A program made the position numbers and the translations under genes. Shown here in pieces: positions 53,703 through 61,786 of a stretch of 64,000 nt of DNA. The stretch spans positions 186,001-250,000 of the forward strand of contig JAKOVQ010000033.1 in NCBI GenBank assembly GCA_029781975.1, given 5' to 3'. Position 1 is the first letter of the stretch; the number at the start of each line of letters is the position of its first letter. Source of the stretch: Acidobacteriota bacterium. GTDB lineage: Bacteria; Acidobacteriota; Thermoanaerobaculia; UBA5066. The notes under the pieces were generated by a model, which saw only the letters and a list, made by a program, of their open reading frames with translations, made no database searches and was not told where the DNA came from.

Positions 53703-54830
53703 ATGGCGCCCGTTCCCCCGCCCCTCTCCGCCTCCCCCGCGACGGGAGGCGGAGAGGCCGTCGCCGCGAAGGCCCGGAAGTTCCCGTGCGCCTCGTGCGG
53801 GGCCGACGTCGTCTGGAGCCCCGGCGCCTCGAAGCTGAAGTGCCCGTACTGCGGCGCCGAGAGGGAGGTCCCCGTCAGCGCCGAGGCCGTCGTCGAGCGC
53901 CCCATCGAGGAGGCGCTCGCGGCCCCGCGCGACCTCGGGTGGGGCGCGGCGCGCAAGACGGTGAAGTGCACGAAGTGCGGCGCCACCTCGACGTTCGAGG
54001 CGGGCGTGGCCGCGTCCTCGTGCGCCTTCTGCGGGACGCCGGCCGTCGTCGAGGCCCCGCCCAACGCGAACATGGTCCGCCCCGAAGGGCTCCTCCCGTT
54101 CAAGGTCGACCGCGCGAGCGCGGTCGAGAAGTTCAAGGGGTGGCTCGGCGGCCTCTGGTTCCGCCCCTCCGACCTGAAGAACCGCGCCTCCCTCACCGGG
54201 ATGAACGGCGTCTACGTCCCGTTCTGGGCGTTCGACGCCGCGACCCACTCCCGCTGGACCGCCGAGGCCGGCTTCACTTACCAGGTCCCCGTCCAGGCGA
54301 TCGAGAACGGCCGCGCCGTCACGCGGATGGAGACGCGGGTCCGCTGGGAGCCCGCCTCCGGCTTCCTCGAGAAGTTCTTCGACGACGTCCTCGTCCACGC
54401 CTCGAAGGGGCTGGAACGCGGCCTCGCGCAGTCCCTCGAGCCCTACCCGACGGCCGACCTCGTCCGGTACGACCCGTCGTACCTCTCGGGCTTCCTGGCG
54501 GAGGAGTACGCCGTGGACGTCCCCGAGGCGCTGCAGGTCGCCAGGGAGCGGATGCAGCGCGAGATCGAGGCCGCCTGCGCGCGCGAGGTCCCCGGCGACA
54601 CCCAGCGCAACCTCCGGGTCGTCTCGCAGTTCTCCGGCGTCGCCTGCAAGAACGCCCTCCTCCCCATCTGGATCGCCGCCTACGCCTACGGCGGCAAGCC
54701 GTTCCGCTTCCTCGTGAACGGCGTGACGGGGAAGGTGGCGGGCCACGCCCCGCTCTCGTGGGTGAAGGTCGCCCTCGCGGTCCTCGCCGTCGTCGCGGCG
54801 CTGGTCCTCTTCAGCATGGTCAAGAGCTGA
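53703..54830 (+). CDS. Zinc-ribbon membrane protein, partner of SPFH protein
   Basis: 375 aa. Two CxxC...CxxC ribbons near the N-terminus: CASCGADVVW with CPYCGAE (about 29-51) and CTKCGATSTF with CAFCGTP (about 89-112). Then LPFKVDRASAVEKFKGWLGGLWFRP and MNGVYVPFWAFDAATHSRWTAEAG, a region shared with YdjG-like proteins. A C-terminal membrane helix (about 352-372) ends in VKS. Likely couples the SPFH scaffold to the membrane; precise role unknown. Same strand as the SPFH gene, 13 bases apart. Its end overlaps the convergent glycosyltransferase gene by 11 bases. Confidence 0.78.
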   Translation: MAPVPPPLSASPATGGGEAVAAKARKFPCASCGADVVWSPGASKLKCPYCGAEREVPVSAEAVVERPIEEALAAPRDLGWGAARKTVKCTKCGATSTFEAGVAASSCAFCGTPAVVEAPPNANMVRPEGLLPFKVDRASAVEKFKGWLGGLWFRPSDLKNRASLTGMNGVYVPFWAFDAATHSRWTAEAGFTYQVPVQAIENGRAVTRMETRVRWEPASGFLEKFFDDVLVHASKGLERGLAQSLEPYPTADLVRYDPSYLSGFLAEEYAVDVPEALQVARERMQREIEAACAREVPGDTQRNLRVVSQFSGVACKNALLPIWIAAYAYGGKPFRFLVNGVTGKVAGHAPLSWVKVALAVLAVVAALVLFSMVKS

Positions 54831-56106
54831 CGGTCTCCGCGGCTCCTTCCGGCCGGGCCGCGAGTTCGTCCGCCCGAGCCGGGGGCCGCGGAACGCCCGA
54901 CGCGCCTCCCCCCGCGTAGAGGCTGAGCCCGAGGAAGGCCCCCAGCGGGACGACGCTGAGGAGCCCGAGAAGCGGCGTGGGAATCCCGCTCCAATCCTCG
55001 CTCCACGCCTTGCTGGACGAAACGACTGCGATTCCGAGGGCCACCAGGAGCGCGTTCAGCAGAGCCCGTGCCCGGTCCGACGCGGGGCGGCGTAGCTCCG
55101 CGACGGCGCGGACGGCCGCTCCCGCCACGGCGAGGGCGGCGATCGAGAACGAGTGGTGCCAGACGCGGGAGAGCGCTGCGAGAGAGACGAAGGACGCGAG
55201 GAGGGCGAGCCGCAGCGGCGCGTAGGGACGGAGCCGGACGACGACCACGCCGATCCCGACGACGGCGGCGAAGACGATCGGCGCCGGGACGGTGAGACCG
55301 AACCCTTCGAGGAGGCGCTGGAGCGTCGCGTTCCCGACGGAGTCGTGCATCGTCGGATAGCCCTTCTCCTGCCGCAGGAAGGCGAACGGCCACGGCGTAG
55401 ACAGGACGAGGGCGCCGAGGAGCCCGCCCGCGACGCAGACGGCCCTGACGTGCCGCCTCGTCGGCGAGGTCGTTCGGTGGAGGAGGAGGAGAGGCGCCGC
55501 GGCGAGGCCCGAAGGCTTCAGCGCGAGCCCGAGCGCGAGGAGGATCCCCGCGCCGACCGGCCGCCGCGGCCAGATCAGGAGCGGGACGATCGTGGCCGCG
55601 GCGGCGAGCGACGAGAGGTTGCCGTACTCGACGCTCCGTTGGAGGGGCGGGAGGAAGACGAGGAGGATCGCCGCCGCCGTCCTCGCCGGCTCCAATCGGA
55701 GGAACGCCGACGACGCGGCCCACGCGAGGGCGGCGATCGACGCCAGGTTCAGGAGACGCTGGAGGAGGAGGACGTTCTCCTGGCCCAGCGAGCGGACCAG
55801 GAGCCCGCCACCGTAGAGGAACGTCGGGAGGTACGGGTGCGTCGCGTACTCGGAGACCGCGGGGTCGTACGGGTCGACCCCGCGCGCAACGGAACGCCAC
55901 ACTTTCACCGATGGCACCTCGTCCTCCAGCAGCCGGCCCGGGTCACCGACCGGGTAGAACGCGAAGACGACTGCCAGGACCGCAAGGAAGGAGAGGGCCG
56001 AGAGAGTCCGGGCGCCGACGGCCCTGCGAAGCAGCGCGACGGCCCGGCTCCACCCGGGGGCCTCCCGGCTCGCCCTCGGCTCCGCCGCGTCGTCGCCCTC
56101 GACCAT
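54820..56106 (-). CDS. Polytopic membrane glycosyltransferase (GT87/DUF2029-like)
   Basis: 428 aa with about 10 membrane helices. First loop VGDPGRLLEDEVPSVKVWRSVARGVDPYDPAVSEYATHPYLPTFLYGG has the Asp-rich, dPYd/YlP character of GT-C mannosyltransferases (DUF2029 group). Later LQRSVEYGNLSSLAAAA and GLALKPSGLAAAPLL match that family (QvN and KP motifs). It would transfer a sugar from a polyprenyl donor on the periplasmic side. ATG 56106 follows a TATTCT box by 8 bases; upstream in-frame codons are excluded. Divergent from the GT39-like gene. Confidence 0.78.
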   Translation of the reverse strand: MVEGDDAAEPRASREAPGWSRAVALLRRAVGARTLSALSFLAVLAVVFAFYPVGDPGRLLEDEVPSVKVWRSVARGVDPYDPAVSEYATHPYLPTFLYGGGLLVRSLGQENVLLLQRLLNLASIAALAWAASSAFLRLEPARTAAAILLVFLPPLQRSVEYGNLSSLAAAATIVPLLIWPRRPVGAGILLALGLALKPSGLAAAPLLLLHRTTSPTRRHVRAVCVAGGLLGALVLSTPWPFAFLRQEKGYPTMHDSVGNATLQRLLEGFGLTVPAPIVFAAVVGIGVVVVRLRPYAPLRLALLASFVSLAALSRVWHHSFSIAALAVAGAAVRAVAELRRPASDRARALLNALLVALGIAVVSSSKAWSEDWSGIPTPLLGLLSVVPLGAFLGLSLYAGGGASGVPRPPARADELAARPEGAAETVSS

Positions 56107-56113
56107 CACGGTG

Positions 56114-56120
56114 GAGAATA
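56114..56120. promoter_or_regulatory. Overlapping divergent -10 boxes of two glycosyltransferase genes
   Basis: On the minus strand, TATTCT (56120-56115) is 8 bases before ATG 56106. On the plus strand, GAGAAT (56114-56119) is 9 bases before ATG 56129. The boxes share five base pairs. Neither gene has a Shine-Dalgarno sequence. Confidence 0.45.
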
Positions 56121-56128
56121 CCGATTCG

Positions 56129-57886
56129 ATGTCGACCTCCGCTCGGCGCGCGCTCGGCGGCGCGGCGCTCCTCGCCATCGCCCTTCTCGCCTGGGCCGGC
56201 TCCGACGCCGCGCGGCGGACCTTCTGGACGACCGTCGACGAGCCGTACCACGTGACGGAGGCGCGAGGGCTCGTCCTCGGGCAGGGGCTCGCGAGCCACC
56301 CCGAGCAGGGGACCCTCTTCAAGCTCCTGACCGCAGCGCCCCTCGCTGACGAGGTCCCCGTGCGCTCGATCGACGACGTCCGCCGGGGCCGGGTCGGCTT
56401 CCCGCTCGTCTTCGCCGGCCTCGTCCTGGCCGCCGGTCTCTGGGTGATGGCGCGGAGCGGGGCGGCTCTCGGCCTCGCGACTGCCGCCCTCCTCGCCCTC
56501 GACCCGTCGCTCCGCGGTCACGGGGCCCTCGTCAAGAGCGACGTCCTGATCACCGCCACGCTCGTCGCCACCGCGGCGCTCCTCGACACCGGCCTCAGGG
56601 CCCGAGGGAAGGCGCGGGCGCCGCTTCTCCTGGCCGCAGGCCTTGCCTGCGGCCTCGCTCTCCTCTCGAAGGCCTCCGGCTTCGCGCTCCTTCCCCTCCT
56701 CCTCGCCGCAGGGCTCGTCCGCGGCGGAGGGGAGCGACGGCGCGAGCCGGTCACCCGGCGCGCCGCCCTCCTCGCCGCGCTCTTCGTCCTGCCGGCGCTC
56801 CTCACGTTCGCGGCCGTCCAGGAGACCGCGTGGAGGAGCGTCCCGCGCTCGGAGATTGCCCGTTCGATCGAGACGCTCTACCGGGGCGTCCCGGCGGAGA
56901 AGGCCGTACGGCGCGCCGAAGACCTTCCGAAGGGGCTCGGCGCGTGGGTGGCCGGGGTGACCTACCTCTCGGAGCGGGGCGCGCCGGGAAAGTGGTGCAA
57001 CTACCTCTTCGGCCGGGTCTCCGGCGGAGGGTTCCCCCTCTACTACGTCGTTGCCATCGCTCTCAAGCTGACGACGGCGACCGTCCTGTACGTCGTCCTG
57101 GCTCCCGGGCTCCTGGCGCTCGCCCTGGCCAGGAGCGGTCCGCTCCGGCGGAGACGTCTGTCCCGCCTCGCCCGCTCCCGGGCGGGGCTGCCTCTCCTCC
57201 TCGGTGCCGGCTACCTTGGCCTCTTCTCCGCGGGCAACGTGGACACCGGCGTGAGGTACGTCTTCCCCGCGACCGCGTTCCTCCTCGTCGCGGCGGCAGG
57301 CGCCGTCCGTACGGTCCCCGCGGCTCGTGGACGGCGCGCCGCCGCCTTGCTGGCCGTCGTCCTCCTCTCCGGCGCCGAGGCGTGGGCGTACCGCGGCCGC
57401 GAGATCTCGTTCGGCAACCTCCTCGCGGGCGGCCCGCACGGCCTCCGCGCCGCCCTCTCCGACTCGAACGTCGAGTGGGGCCAGGAGCAGGGGAAGCTGT
57501 TCGACCGGGTGAGGAAGGGGGACCTGGGGCGGGTCGGCGTCGTCACCCTGGGGCTCGACTGGCCCGAGGCGCGACGCGCGGGCGTCGCGGCCTGGATGAG
57601 CCGCCCCGACGACGCCGCGGTGGACACCGTCTTCGTCTCGACCTTCTACCGCGACCTCGCCCACGCCCTCGCCCGCTACGACGAAGGGCTCCGGTACCCG
57701 TGGATCGCCTACGTCAGGAGCTGGCTCGTCCCCCTCGTCCTGACGCTCGAGAGCCGGGCCGCCTCCGTCGAGCCGTTCGGCGACGGGTACCTCCTGCTCC
57801 GGCTGAAGCCGCCCCCGGCCCGGCTCGTCCCGCCCGGGCCCGGACCGGCCGCGCCGCCCCGTGCACCGGAGAAGGCCACGCCATGA
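56129..57886 (+). CDS. GT39-like membrane glycosyltransferase
   Basis: 585 aa with about 10 membrane helices. First loop FWTTVDEPYHVTEARGLVLGQG has the DE pair of PMT/ArnT-type GT-C enzymes. ALDPSLRGHGALVKSDVLIT, KASGFALLPLLL and VDTGVRYVFPATAFLL are further family-like segments. The C-terminal domain (about 440-560) is soluble and includes DSNVEWGQEQGKLFDRVRKG, found in many bacterial GT39 homologues. Donor and acceptor unknown. ATG 56129 rather than GTG 56111, which would lie inside the promoter. ATGA overlap with the next gene. Confidence 0.8.
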   Translation: MSTSARRALGGAALLAIALLAWAGSDAARRTFWTTVDEPYHVTEARGLVLGQGLASHPEQGTLFKLLTAAPLADEVPVRSIDDVRRGRVGFPLVFAGLVLAAGLWVMARSGAALGLATAALLALDPSLRGHGALVKSDVLITATLVATAALLDTGLRARGKARAPLLLAAGLACGLALLSKASGFALLPLLLAAGLVRGGGERRREPVTRRAALLAALFVLPALLTFAAVQETAWRSVPRSEIARSIETLYRGVPAEKAVRRAEDLPKGLGAWVAGVTYLSERGAPGKWCNYLFGRVSGGGFPLYYVVAIALKLTTATVLYVVLAPGLLALALARSGPLRRRRLSRLARSRAGLPLLLGAGYLGLFSAGNVDTGVRYVFPATAFLLVAAAGAVRTVPAARGRRAAALLAVVLLSGAEAWAYRGREISFGNLLAGGPHGLRAALSDSNVEWGQEQGKLFDRVRKGDLGRVGVVTLGLDWPEARRAGVAAWMSRPDDAAVDTVFVSTFYRDLAHALARYDEGLRYPWIAYVRSWLVPLVLTLESRAASVEPFGDGYLLLRLKPPPARLVPPGPGPAAPPRAPEKATP

Positions 57887-58257
57887 CCGACCAGCAGATC
57901 ACCTCGACCTTCGTCGCCATCGCCGCCGGCGCCTCGTTCTTCGGCGCGGCCGCCATCGCTCTCGGTCTCCTCTTCCGCTCCGCCGCGGGGCCGGCGTCCG
58001 CCCGGTCGCGCTCGTTCTTCGTCTTCCTCGTCCTCGCCATGGTCGCCGCCCTCGCGACGATCCTCGCGGCGCTCGGCGCGTTCCCGTTCGCCGTCGCGGT
58101 GGTCCTCGGGGCGGGGAGCCTCTCGGGCTCGCTCGTCGCGTGGGGGGAGGCGCGCCGCGGGGGCGACCGGGTGGAGCGGGTCCTCCTCCTGGCCGCGGCG
58201 GCCTTCTCCCTCGCGGGGATCGGCTGCGCGGCCTGGCTCTACCTCGCCTCGCGGTGA
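57883..58257 (+). CDS. Small four-helix membrane protein, unknown
   Basis: 124 aa with four predicted membrane helices (about 8-30, 42-62, 66-86, 98-120) and short polar loops. No family recognised. The ATG overlaps the GT39-like stop codon (ATGA), so it is probably made together with that enzyme and may be an accessory subunit (inference). Confidence 0.65.
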   Translation: MTDQQITSTFVAIAAGASFFGAAAIALGLLFRSAAGPASARSRSFFVFLVLAMVAALATILAALGAFPFAVAVVLGAGSLSGSLVAWGEARRGGDRVERVLLLAAAAFSLAGIGCAAWLYLASR

Positions 58258-58267
58258 CGCGCGAGGC

Positions 58268-58310
58268 CCCGAAAAGGAAGGGCCCGCGGCCTCGAAGGAC
58301 CGCGGGCCCC
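58268..58310 (-). terminator. Terminator for the S46 peptidase gene
   Basis: GGGCCCGCGG (58280-58289) pairs with CCGCGGGCCC (58300-58309). On the minus strand it is followed by TTCCTTTTC, giving a T-rich tail for the convergent S46 peptidase gene. Confidence 0.7.
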
Positions 58311-58335
58311 GCGACGTACCCGCTCGCGCCGGGGA

Positions 58336-60519
58336 CTACTCGATCCCCATCTCCTTCACGAGGTGCTGCGCACCGTCGACCTGGGTCATGACCCAGAGCA
58401 TGTAGCGGCTGTCGACCTGGATCGACCGCGTCTTGACCGTGTCGAAGAGGAAGTCCGACGCGACGGTGTCGTACGTCCCGTCGAAGAGGAGCCCGCAGAG
58501 GTGCCCCTGCGCGTCGAGGACGGCCGAGCCCGAGTTCCCTCCCGTCGTGTCGACGTCGGAGAGGAAGTCGACCGGCACGTCGTTCAGCTTCGGGTCGAGG
58601 TAGGGGGTCTTCTTCCCGGCGCGGAGCGCCTGGATCGCCTCGAGCTCGCGGGCGGGGGCGTTGAACTCGCCCGTCCCGGTCGCCTTCTCGACGATCCCCT
58701 GGAGCGTCGTCTGCGGGAGGTAGAGGAGGCCGTCCCTCGGCGAGACGCCCTGGACCTTCCCGAAGGTGATCCTGAGGGTGGAGTTGGCGTCGGGGGCCAC
58801 GAGCCCTCCCTTCCACGCGAGGAGCGCCCGCATGTAGGCGGGCCTCAGGCGCGACTCCTTCCCCTCGACCTCCTTCTCGCGGTTCTCGATCGCCTGGTTC
58901 AGGGGATAGAGCGCGACCGCGAGCCGGATGAACGAGTCCTTCGTCCCGACGACCTCGGCCGTCGACTTGTCGAGGAGGCCGAGGCGGAAGGCCTGCTCGC
59001 CCAGCTTCGTCCCGGCGTAGAGGGAGTCGAGCCAGGCGTCGGCCTTCTTCGCCGCCTCCTCCTTGGACATCCCGGGGGCGAAGCCGGCCGCCGCGTCGAT
59101 CGCCTCGATCCGCTGGCCGGCCGGGAGGGCCGCCGCCTCGAGGAGCGAGTAGCGGAAGGTCGCCCGGTCGAGCCGCACGTCGTAGGTCCGCTGCATCCGC
59201 TCGAGCCGCTCTCTCAGCCGGCTCCAGTTCCGCTCCTGGTAGGCCGGGTCGCGGTCGATGTCCTTCCTCGGCCTCTCGAGCGAGAGGCGGTAGATCCCCT
59301 GGGCGGCCCCGAGGAGGGCCGAGTTGAACGACATCCCGCCGAGGACCGCGTCACGCTCGCGCGTCTTCTCGTTCTCGACCTGGAGGGCGTTCAGTGCCGG
59401 GAGGACGTTCCCGTACTCCTTCTGCCGCGCCGGATCGGCGGCGATCCAGGCCGTCAGCTCCTTCTCCTGGGCCTCCTTCTTCGCGAGGATCCCGCCCTTC
59501 AGCAGCCCCTCGAGGACCCCCTCGTTCTTCGTGAGCCCGTTGTTCAGGCCGCGCTTGCGGGTCTCGGCCTTGATCTGGAGCTCCTTGTTCCCCTTCGTCG
59601 TCTCCTCGAGGATCGCCAGCATCTCCTTGCTGCGGCGGACGTAGCGCGGGAGCGCCCAGTCGGTCCGCTCCTTCACCTGCGCGTAGGTCTCGTGCCGCTC
59701 GGTCCGGCCCGGGTAGCCGGCCACCAGGACGAAGTCGCCCGGGCTCGCTCCCTTCGGGGAGACCGGGAGCCAGTGCGCCGGCTTGTAGGGGACGTTCTCC
59801 TTCGAGTAGGGGACGGCCTTCCCGTCCTTCGCCACGTAGGCGCGGTAGAACGACCAGTCGCCCGTGTGGCGCGGCCACTGCCAGTTGTCGGTCTCGCCGC
59901 CGAAGTTCCCGATCCCCTGGGCGGGGGCGTAGACGAGGCGGACGTCCTGGATCTCGAGCTGGGCGATCTCGAAGTACTTCAGCCCCTCGAAGAACGACGC
60001 CACGCGGCAGCGGAGGCCGCCCTTCTCGCACGCCGCCGTCCGCTCCTTGACCCGCCGCTCGATCGTGTCGAACCGCTGCCGGTCGGTCAGCTTCGGGTCG
60101 AGCTTGCCGGTGATCTCGGGGGTGACCTCCCGGACGGAGACCGTGACGAGGACCCGCGAGCCGGGACCGGCCGAGAGCTCCTCGTCGCGCGTCTTCGCGA
60201 GGAAGCCGTCGACGATCAGGTTCCTCTCCGGGGTCGAGTTGAACTGCAGGGCCCCCTGGACGCAGTGGTGGTTCGTGACGATGAGCCCCTCGGGCGAGAC
60301 GAACGAGGCGCTGCAGCCGCCGAGCGAGACGATGGCGCCCATCGGCTGACCGGTCAGGTCGGCGAAGCTCTTCGGGTCGCCCGCGAAGCCGAGCTCCTTC
60401 AGGCGGGGGGCGAGGTCGGGGATCTGCTGGGGCATCCACATCCCCTCGTCGGCGACGAGGGGGAGCGCGGCGGCCAGGGCGCAGGCTGCCAGGAGCGGGA
60501 AGCGGAGACGAAGTTTCAA
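58336..60519 (-). CDS. S46 family dipeptidyl-peptidase (DPP7/DPP11 type)
   Basis: 727 aa. Signal peptide about 1-23. Mature start DEGMWMPQQIP. Chymotrypsin-fold triad: His85 (VTNHHCVQGAL), Asp in GETDNWQWPRHTGDWSF, and Ser663 in TTGGNSGSAVLD. The S46-specific helical domain lies between them. These enzymes cut dipeptides from peptide N-termini in the periplasm and support growth on protein. TTG 60519 is the start; it has GAGGAGG 8 bases upstream and encodes the signal peptide directly. Confidence 0.92.
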   Translation of the reverse strand: MKLRLRFPLLAACALAAALPLVADEGMWMPQQIPDLAPRLKELGFAGDPKSFADLTGQPMGAIVSLGGCSASFVSPEGLIVTNHHCVQGALQFNSTPERNLIVDGFLAKTRDEELSAGPGSRVLVTVSVREVTPEITGKLDPKLTDRQRFDTIERRVKERTAACEKGGLRCRVASFFEGLKYFEIAQLEIQDVRLVYAPAQGIGNFGGETDNWQWPRHTGDWSFYRAYVAKDGKAVPYSKENVPYKPAHWLPVSPKGASPGDFVLVAGYPGRTERHETYAQVKERTDWALPRYVRRSKEMLAILEETTKGNKELQIKAETRKRGLNNGLTKNEGVLEGLLKGGILAKKEAQEKELTAWIAADPARQKEYGNVLPALNALQVENEKTRERDAVLGGMSFNSALLGAAQGIYRLSLERPRKDIDRDPAYQERNWSRLRERLERMQRTYDVRLDRATFRYSLLEAAALPAGQRIEAIDAAAGFAPGMSKEEAAKKADAWLDSLYAGTKLGEQAFRLGLLDKSTAEVVGTKDSFIRLAVALYPLNQAIENREKEVEGKESRLRPAYMRALLAWKGGLVAPDANSTLRITFGKVQGVSPRDGLLYLPQTTLQGIVEKATGTGEFNAPARELEAIQALRAGKKTPYLDPKLNDVPVDFLSDVDTTGGNSGSAVLDAQGHLCGLLFDGTYDTVASDFLFDTVKTRSIQVDSRYMLWVMTQVDGAQHLVKEMGIE

Positions 60520-60552
60520 GCGGAGTCCTCCTCAGAGAAAGGTGGGGCACGG

Positions 60553-60558
60553 ATTATC
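60553..60558 (-). promoter_or_regulatory. -10 box GATAAT, S46 peptidase gene
   Basis: On the minus strand, GATAAT (60558-60553) gives a 33-base leader containing a strong Shine-Dalgarno sequence before TTG 60519. Confidence 0.4.
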
Positions 60559-60631
60559 GGCCGACTTCGGTTTACGCGCCCGGGACGCGCCGGGTTTACG
60601 AGACGCCGTCTCGGGGGATCGGGACGGCGCC

Positions 60632-60637
60632 TATCAT
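60632..60637 (+). promoter_or_regulatory. -10 box TATCAT, leaderless-type, ion transporter gene
   Basis: TATCAT ends 6 bases before GTG 60644. No Shine-Dalgarno sequence is present. Confidence 0.5.
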
Positions 60638-60643
60638 CGGCGC

Positions 60644-61753
60644 GTGCTCCCGGTCTCGCTGGCGCTGGCGATCGCGGCCCTCGTCTTCCGCCTCGTCTCC
60701 CCCGGCGAGATCCGGTCCCTCCTCGACCTCCACCTCCTCTCCCTCTTCCTCGTCCTGATCCTGGCGATCGAGTGCGCGAAGGTCTCGGGGCTCGTCGAGG
60801 CGGTCGTCGTCCGGGTCCTCTCCCGCGTCCGGTCCGAGAGGACCCTCGCCGTCGCGGCCATCCTGACGACCGGCGTCGCCTCGGCGCTCGTGACGAACGA
60901 CGTCGCCCTCCTCCTCGTCGTCCCGTTCACGCTGGCGTTCGAGCGCGTCGCCCCGGAGTTCAACGCGGCGCGGACCGTCGTCCTCGAGATCCAGGCGGCC
61001 AACCTCCTCGGCTGCCTGACGCCGACCGGAAACCCCCAGAACCTCCTCCTCTTCACCCGCGGCGGCTTCACGACCGGCTCGTTCCTCTCGGCCCAGCTCC
61101 CGTGGGTGGCGGGGATGGCGATCGCGACGCTCGCCCTCGTCCCGCTCCTCGTCCCGCGCCGGGCGCTGCCGGCGCCGCCCGCCCGCGACGTCCCGGTCGA
61201 GCGCCGCCTCGCCACCGCCGGCCTCTTCCTCCTGGCCCTCCAGCTCCTCGCCATCTCCCAGCTCGCCCCCCGGCTCGCCCCGCTCGTGGCCGCCCTCCCG
61301 GCTGCCGCGCTCCTCGGCCGGCGCCTCCTCAAGACGGACTTCACCCTCCTCGGCGTCTTCTCGGCCCTCTTCGTCGGCGTGGAGGGGCTCCGCCGCTCGG
61401 CCCTCTTCCCGCTCCTCGACCCGGTCCGCCTCTTCGACGCGACGCCGACTGGCTTCGTCCTCTCCGGCGCGCTCCTCTCGCAGGTCGTCTCGAACGTCCC
61501 GGCCGCGATCCTCCTCGCCCCCGCGGCCGCCGCCGCGGGCGGAGGCCGCCTCTTCACGGCGCTCCTCTACGGGGTCAACTCGGGCGGGTGCGGGACGCCG
61601 ATCGCCTCGCTCGCGAACCTGATCGGCGCCGATCTCTACCTGCGCCGCCGTGAGCACCGCGCGCCGTTCTGGAGGGCCTTCCTCGAGGTGTCGGTCCTCC
61701 TCCTGGCGGTGGCGATCGGGCTGTCGGTGCTCCTCGTGACGCTCCGGTCCTGA
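60644..61753 (+). CDS. ArsB/NhaD/SLC13-type ion transporter
   Basis: 369 aa with about 10 membrane helices, somewhat shorter than typical (400-430). VASALVTNDVALLLVVPFTLAF and ANLLGCLTPTGNPQNLLLF are the two hairpin motifs of the ion-transporter superfamily, and SNVPAAILLAP and GVNSGGCGTPIASLANLIGA are the matching second-half repeat. Substrate (arsenite, sodium/proton, or dicarboxylate/sulfate) cannot be read from sequence. Leaderless-type GTG; longer in-frame frames upstream lack support. Confidence 0.8.
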   Translation: MLPVSLALAIAALVFRLVSPGEIRSLLDLHLLSLFLVLILAIECAKVSGLVEAVVVRVLSRVRSERTLAVAAILTTGVASALVTNDVALLLVVPFTLAFERVAPEFNAARTVVLEIQAANLLGCLTPTGNPQNLLLFTRGGFTTGSFLSAQLPWVAGMAIATLALVPLLVPRRALPAPPARDVPVERRLATAGLFLLALQLLAISQLAPRLAPLVAALPAAALLGRRLLKTDFTLLGVFSALFVGVEGLRRSALFPLLDPVRLFDATPTGFVLSGALLSQVVSNVPAAILLAPAAAAAGGGRLFTALLYGVNSGGCGTPIASLANLIGADLYLRRREHRAPFWRAFLEVSVLLLAVAIGLSVLLVTLRS

Positions 61754-61786
61754 TCGGCCGGAGACCGTCCCCCTCCCCGGCCGGAC

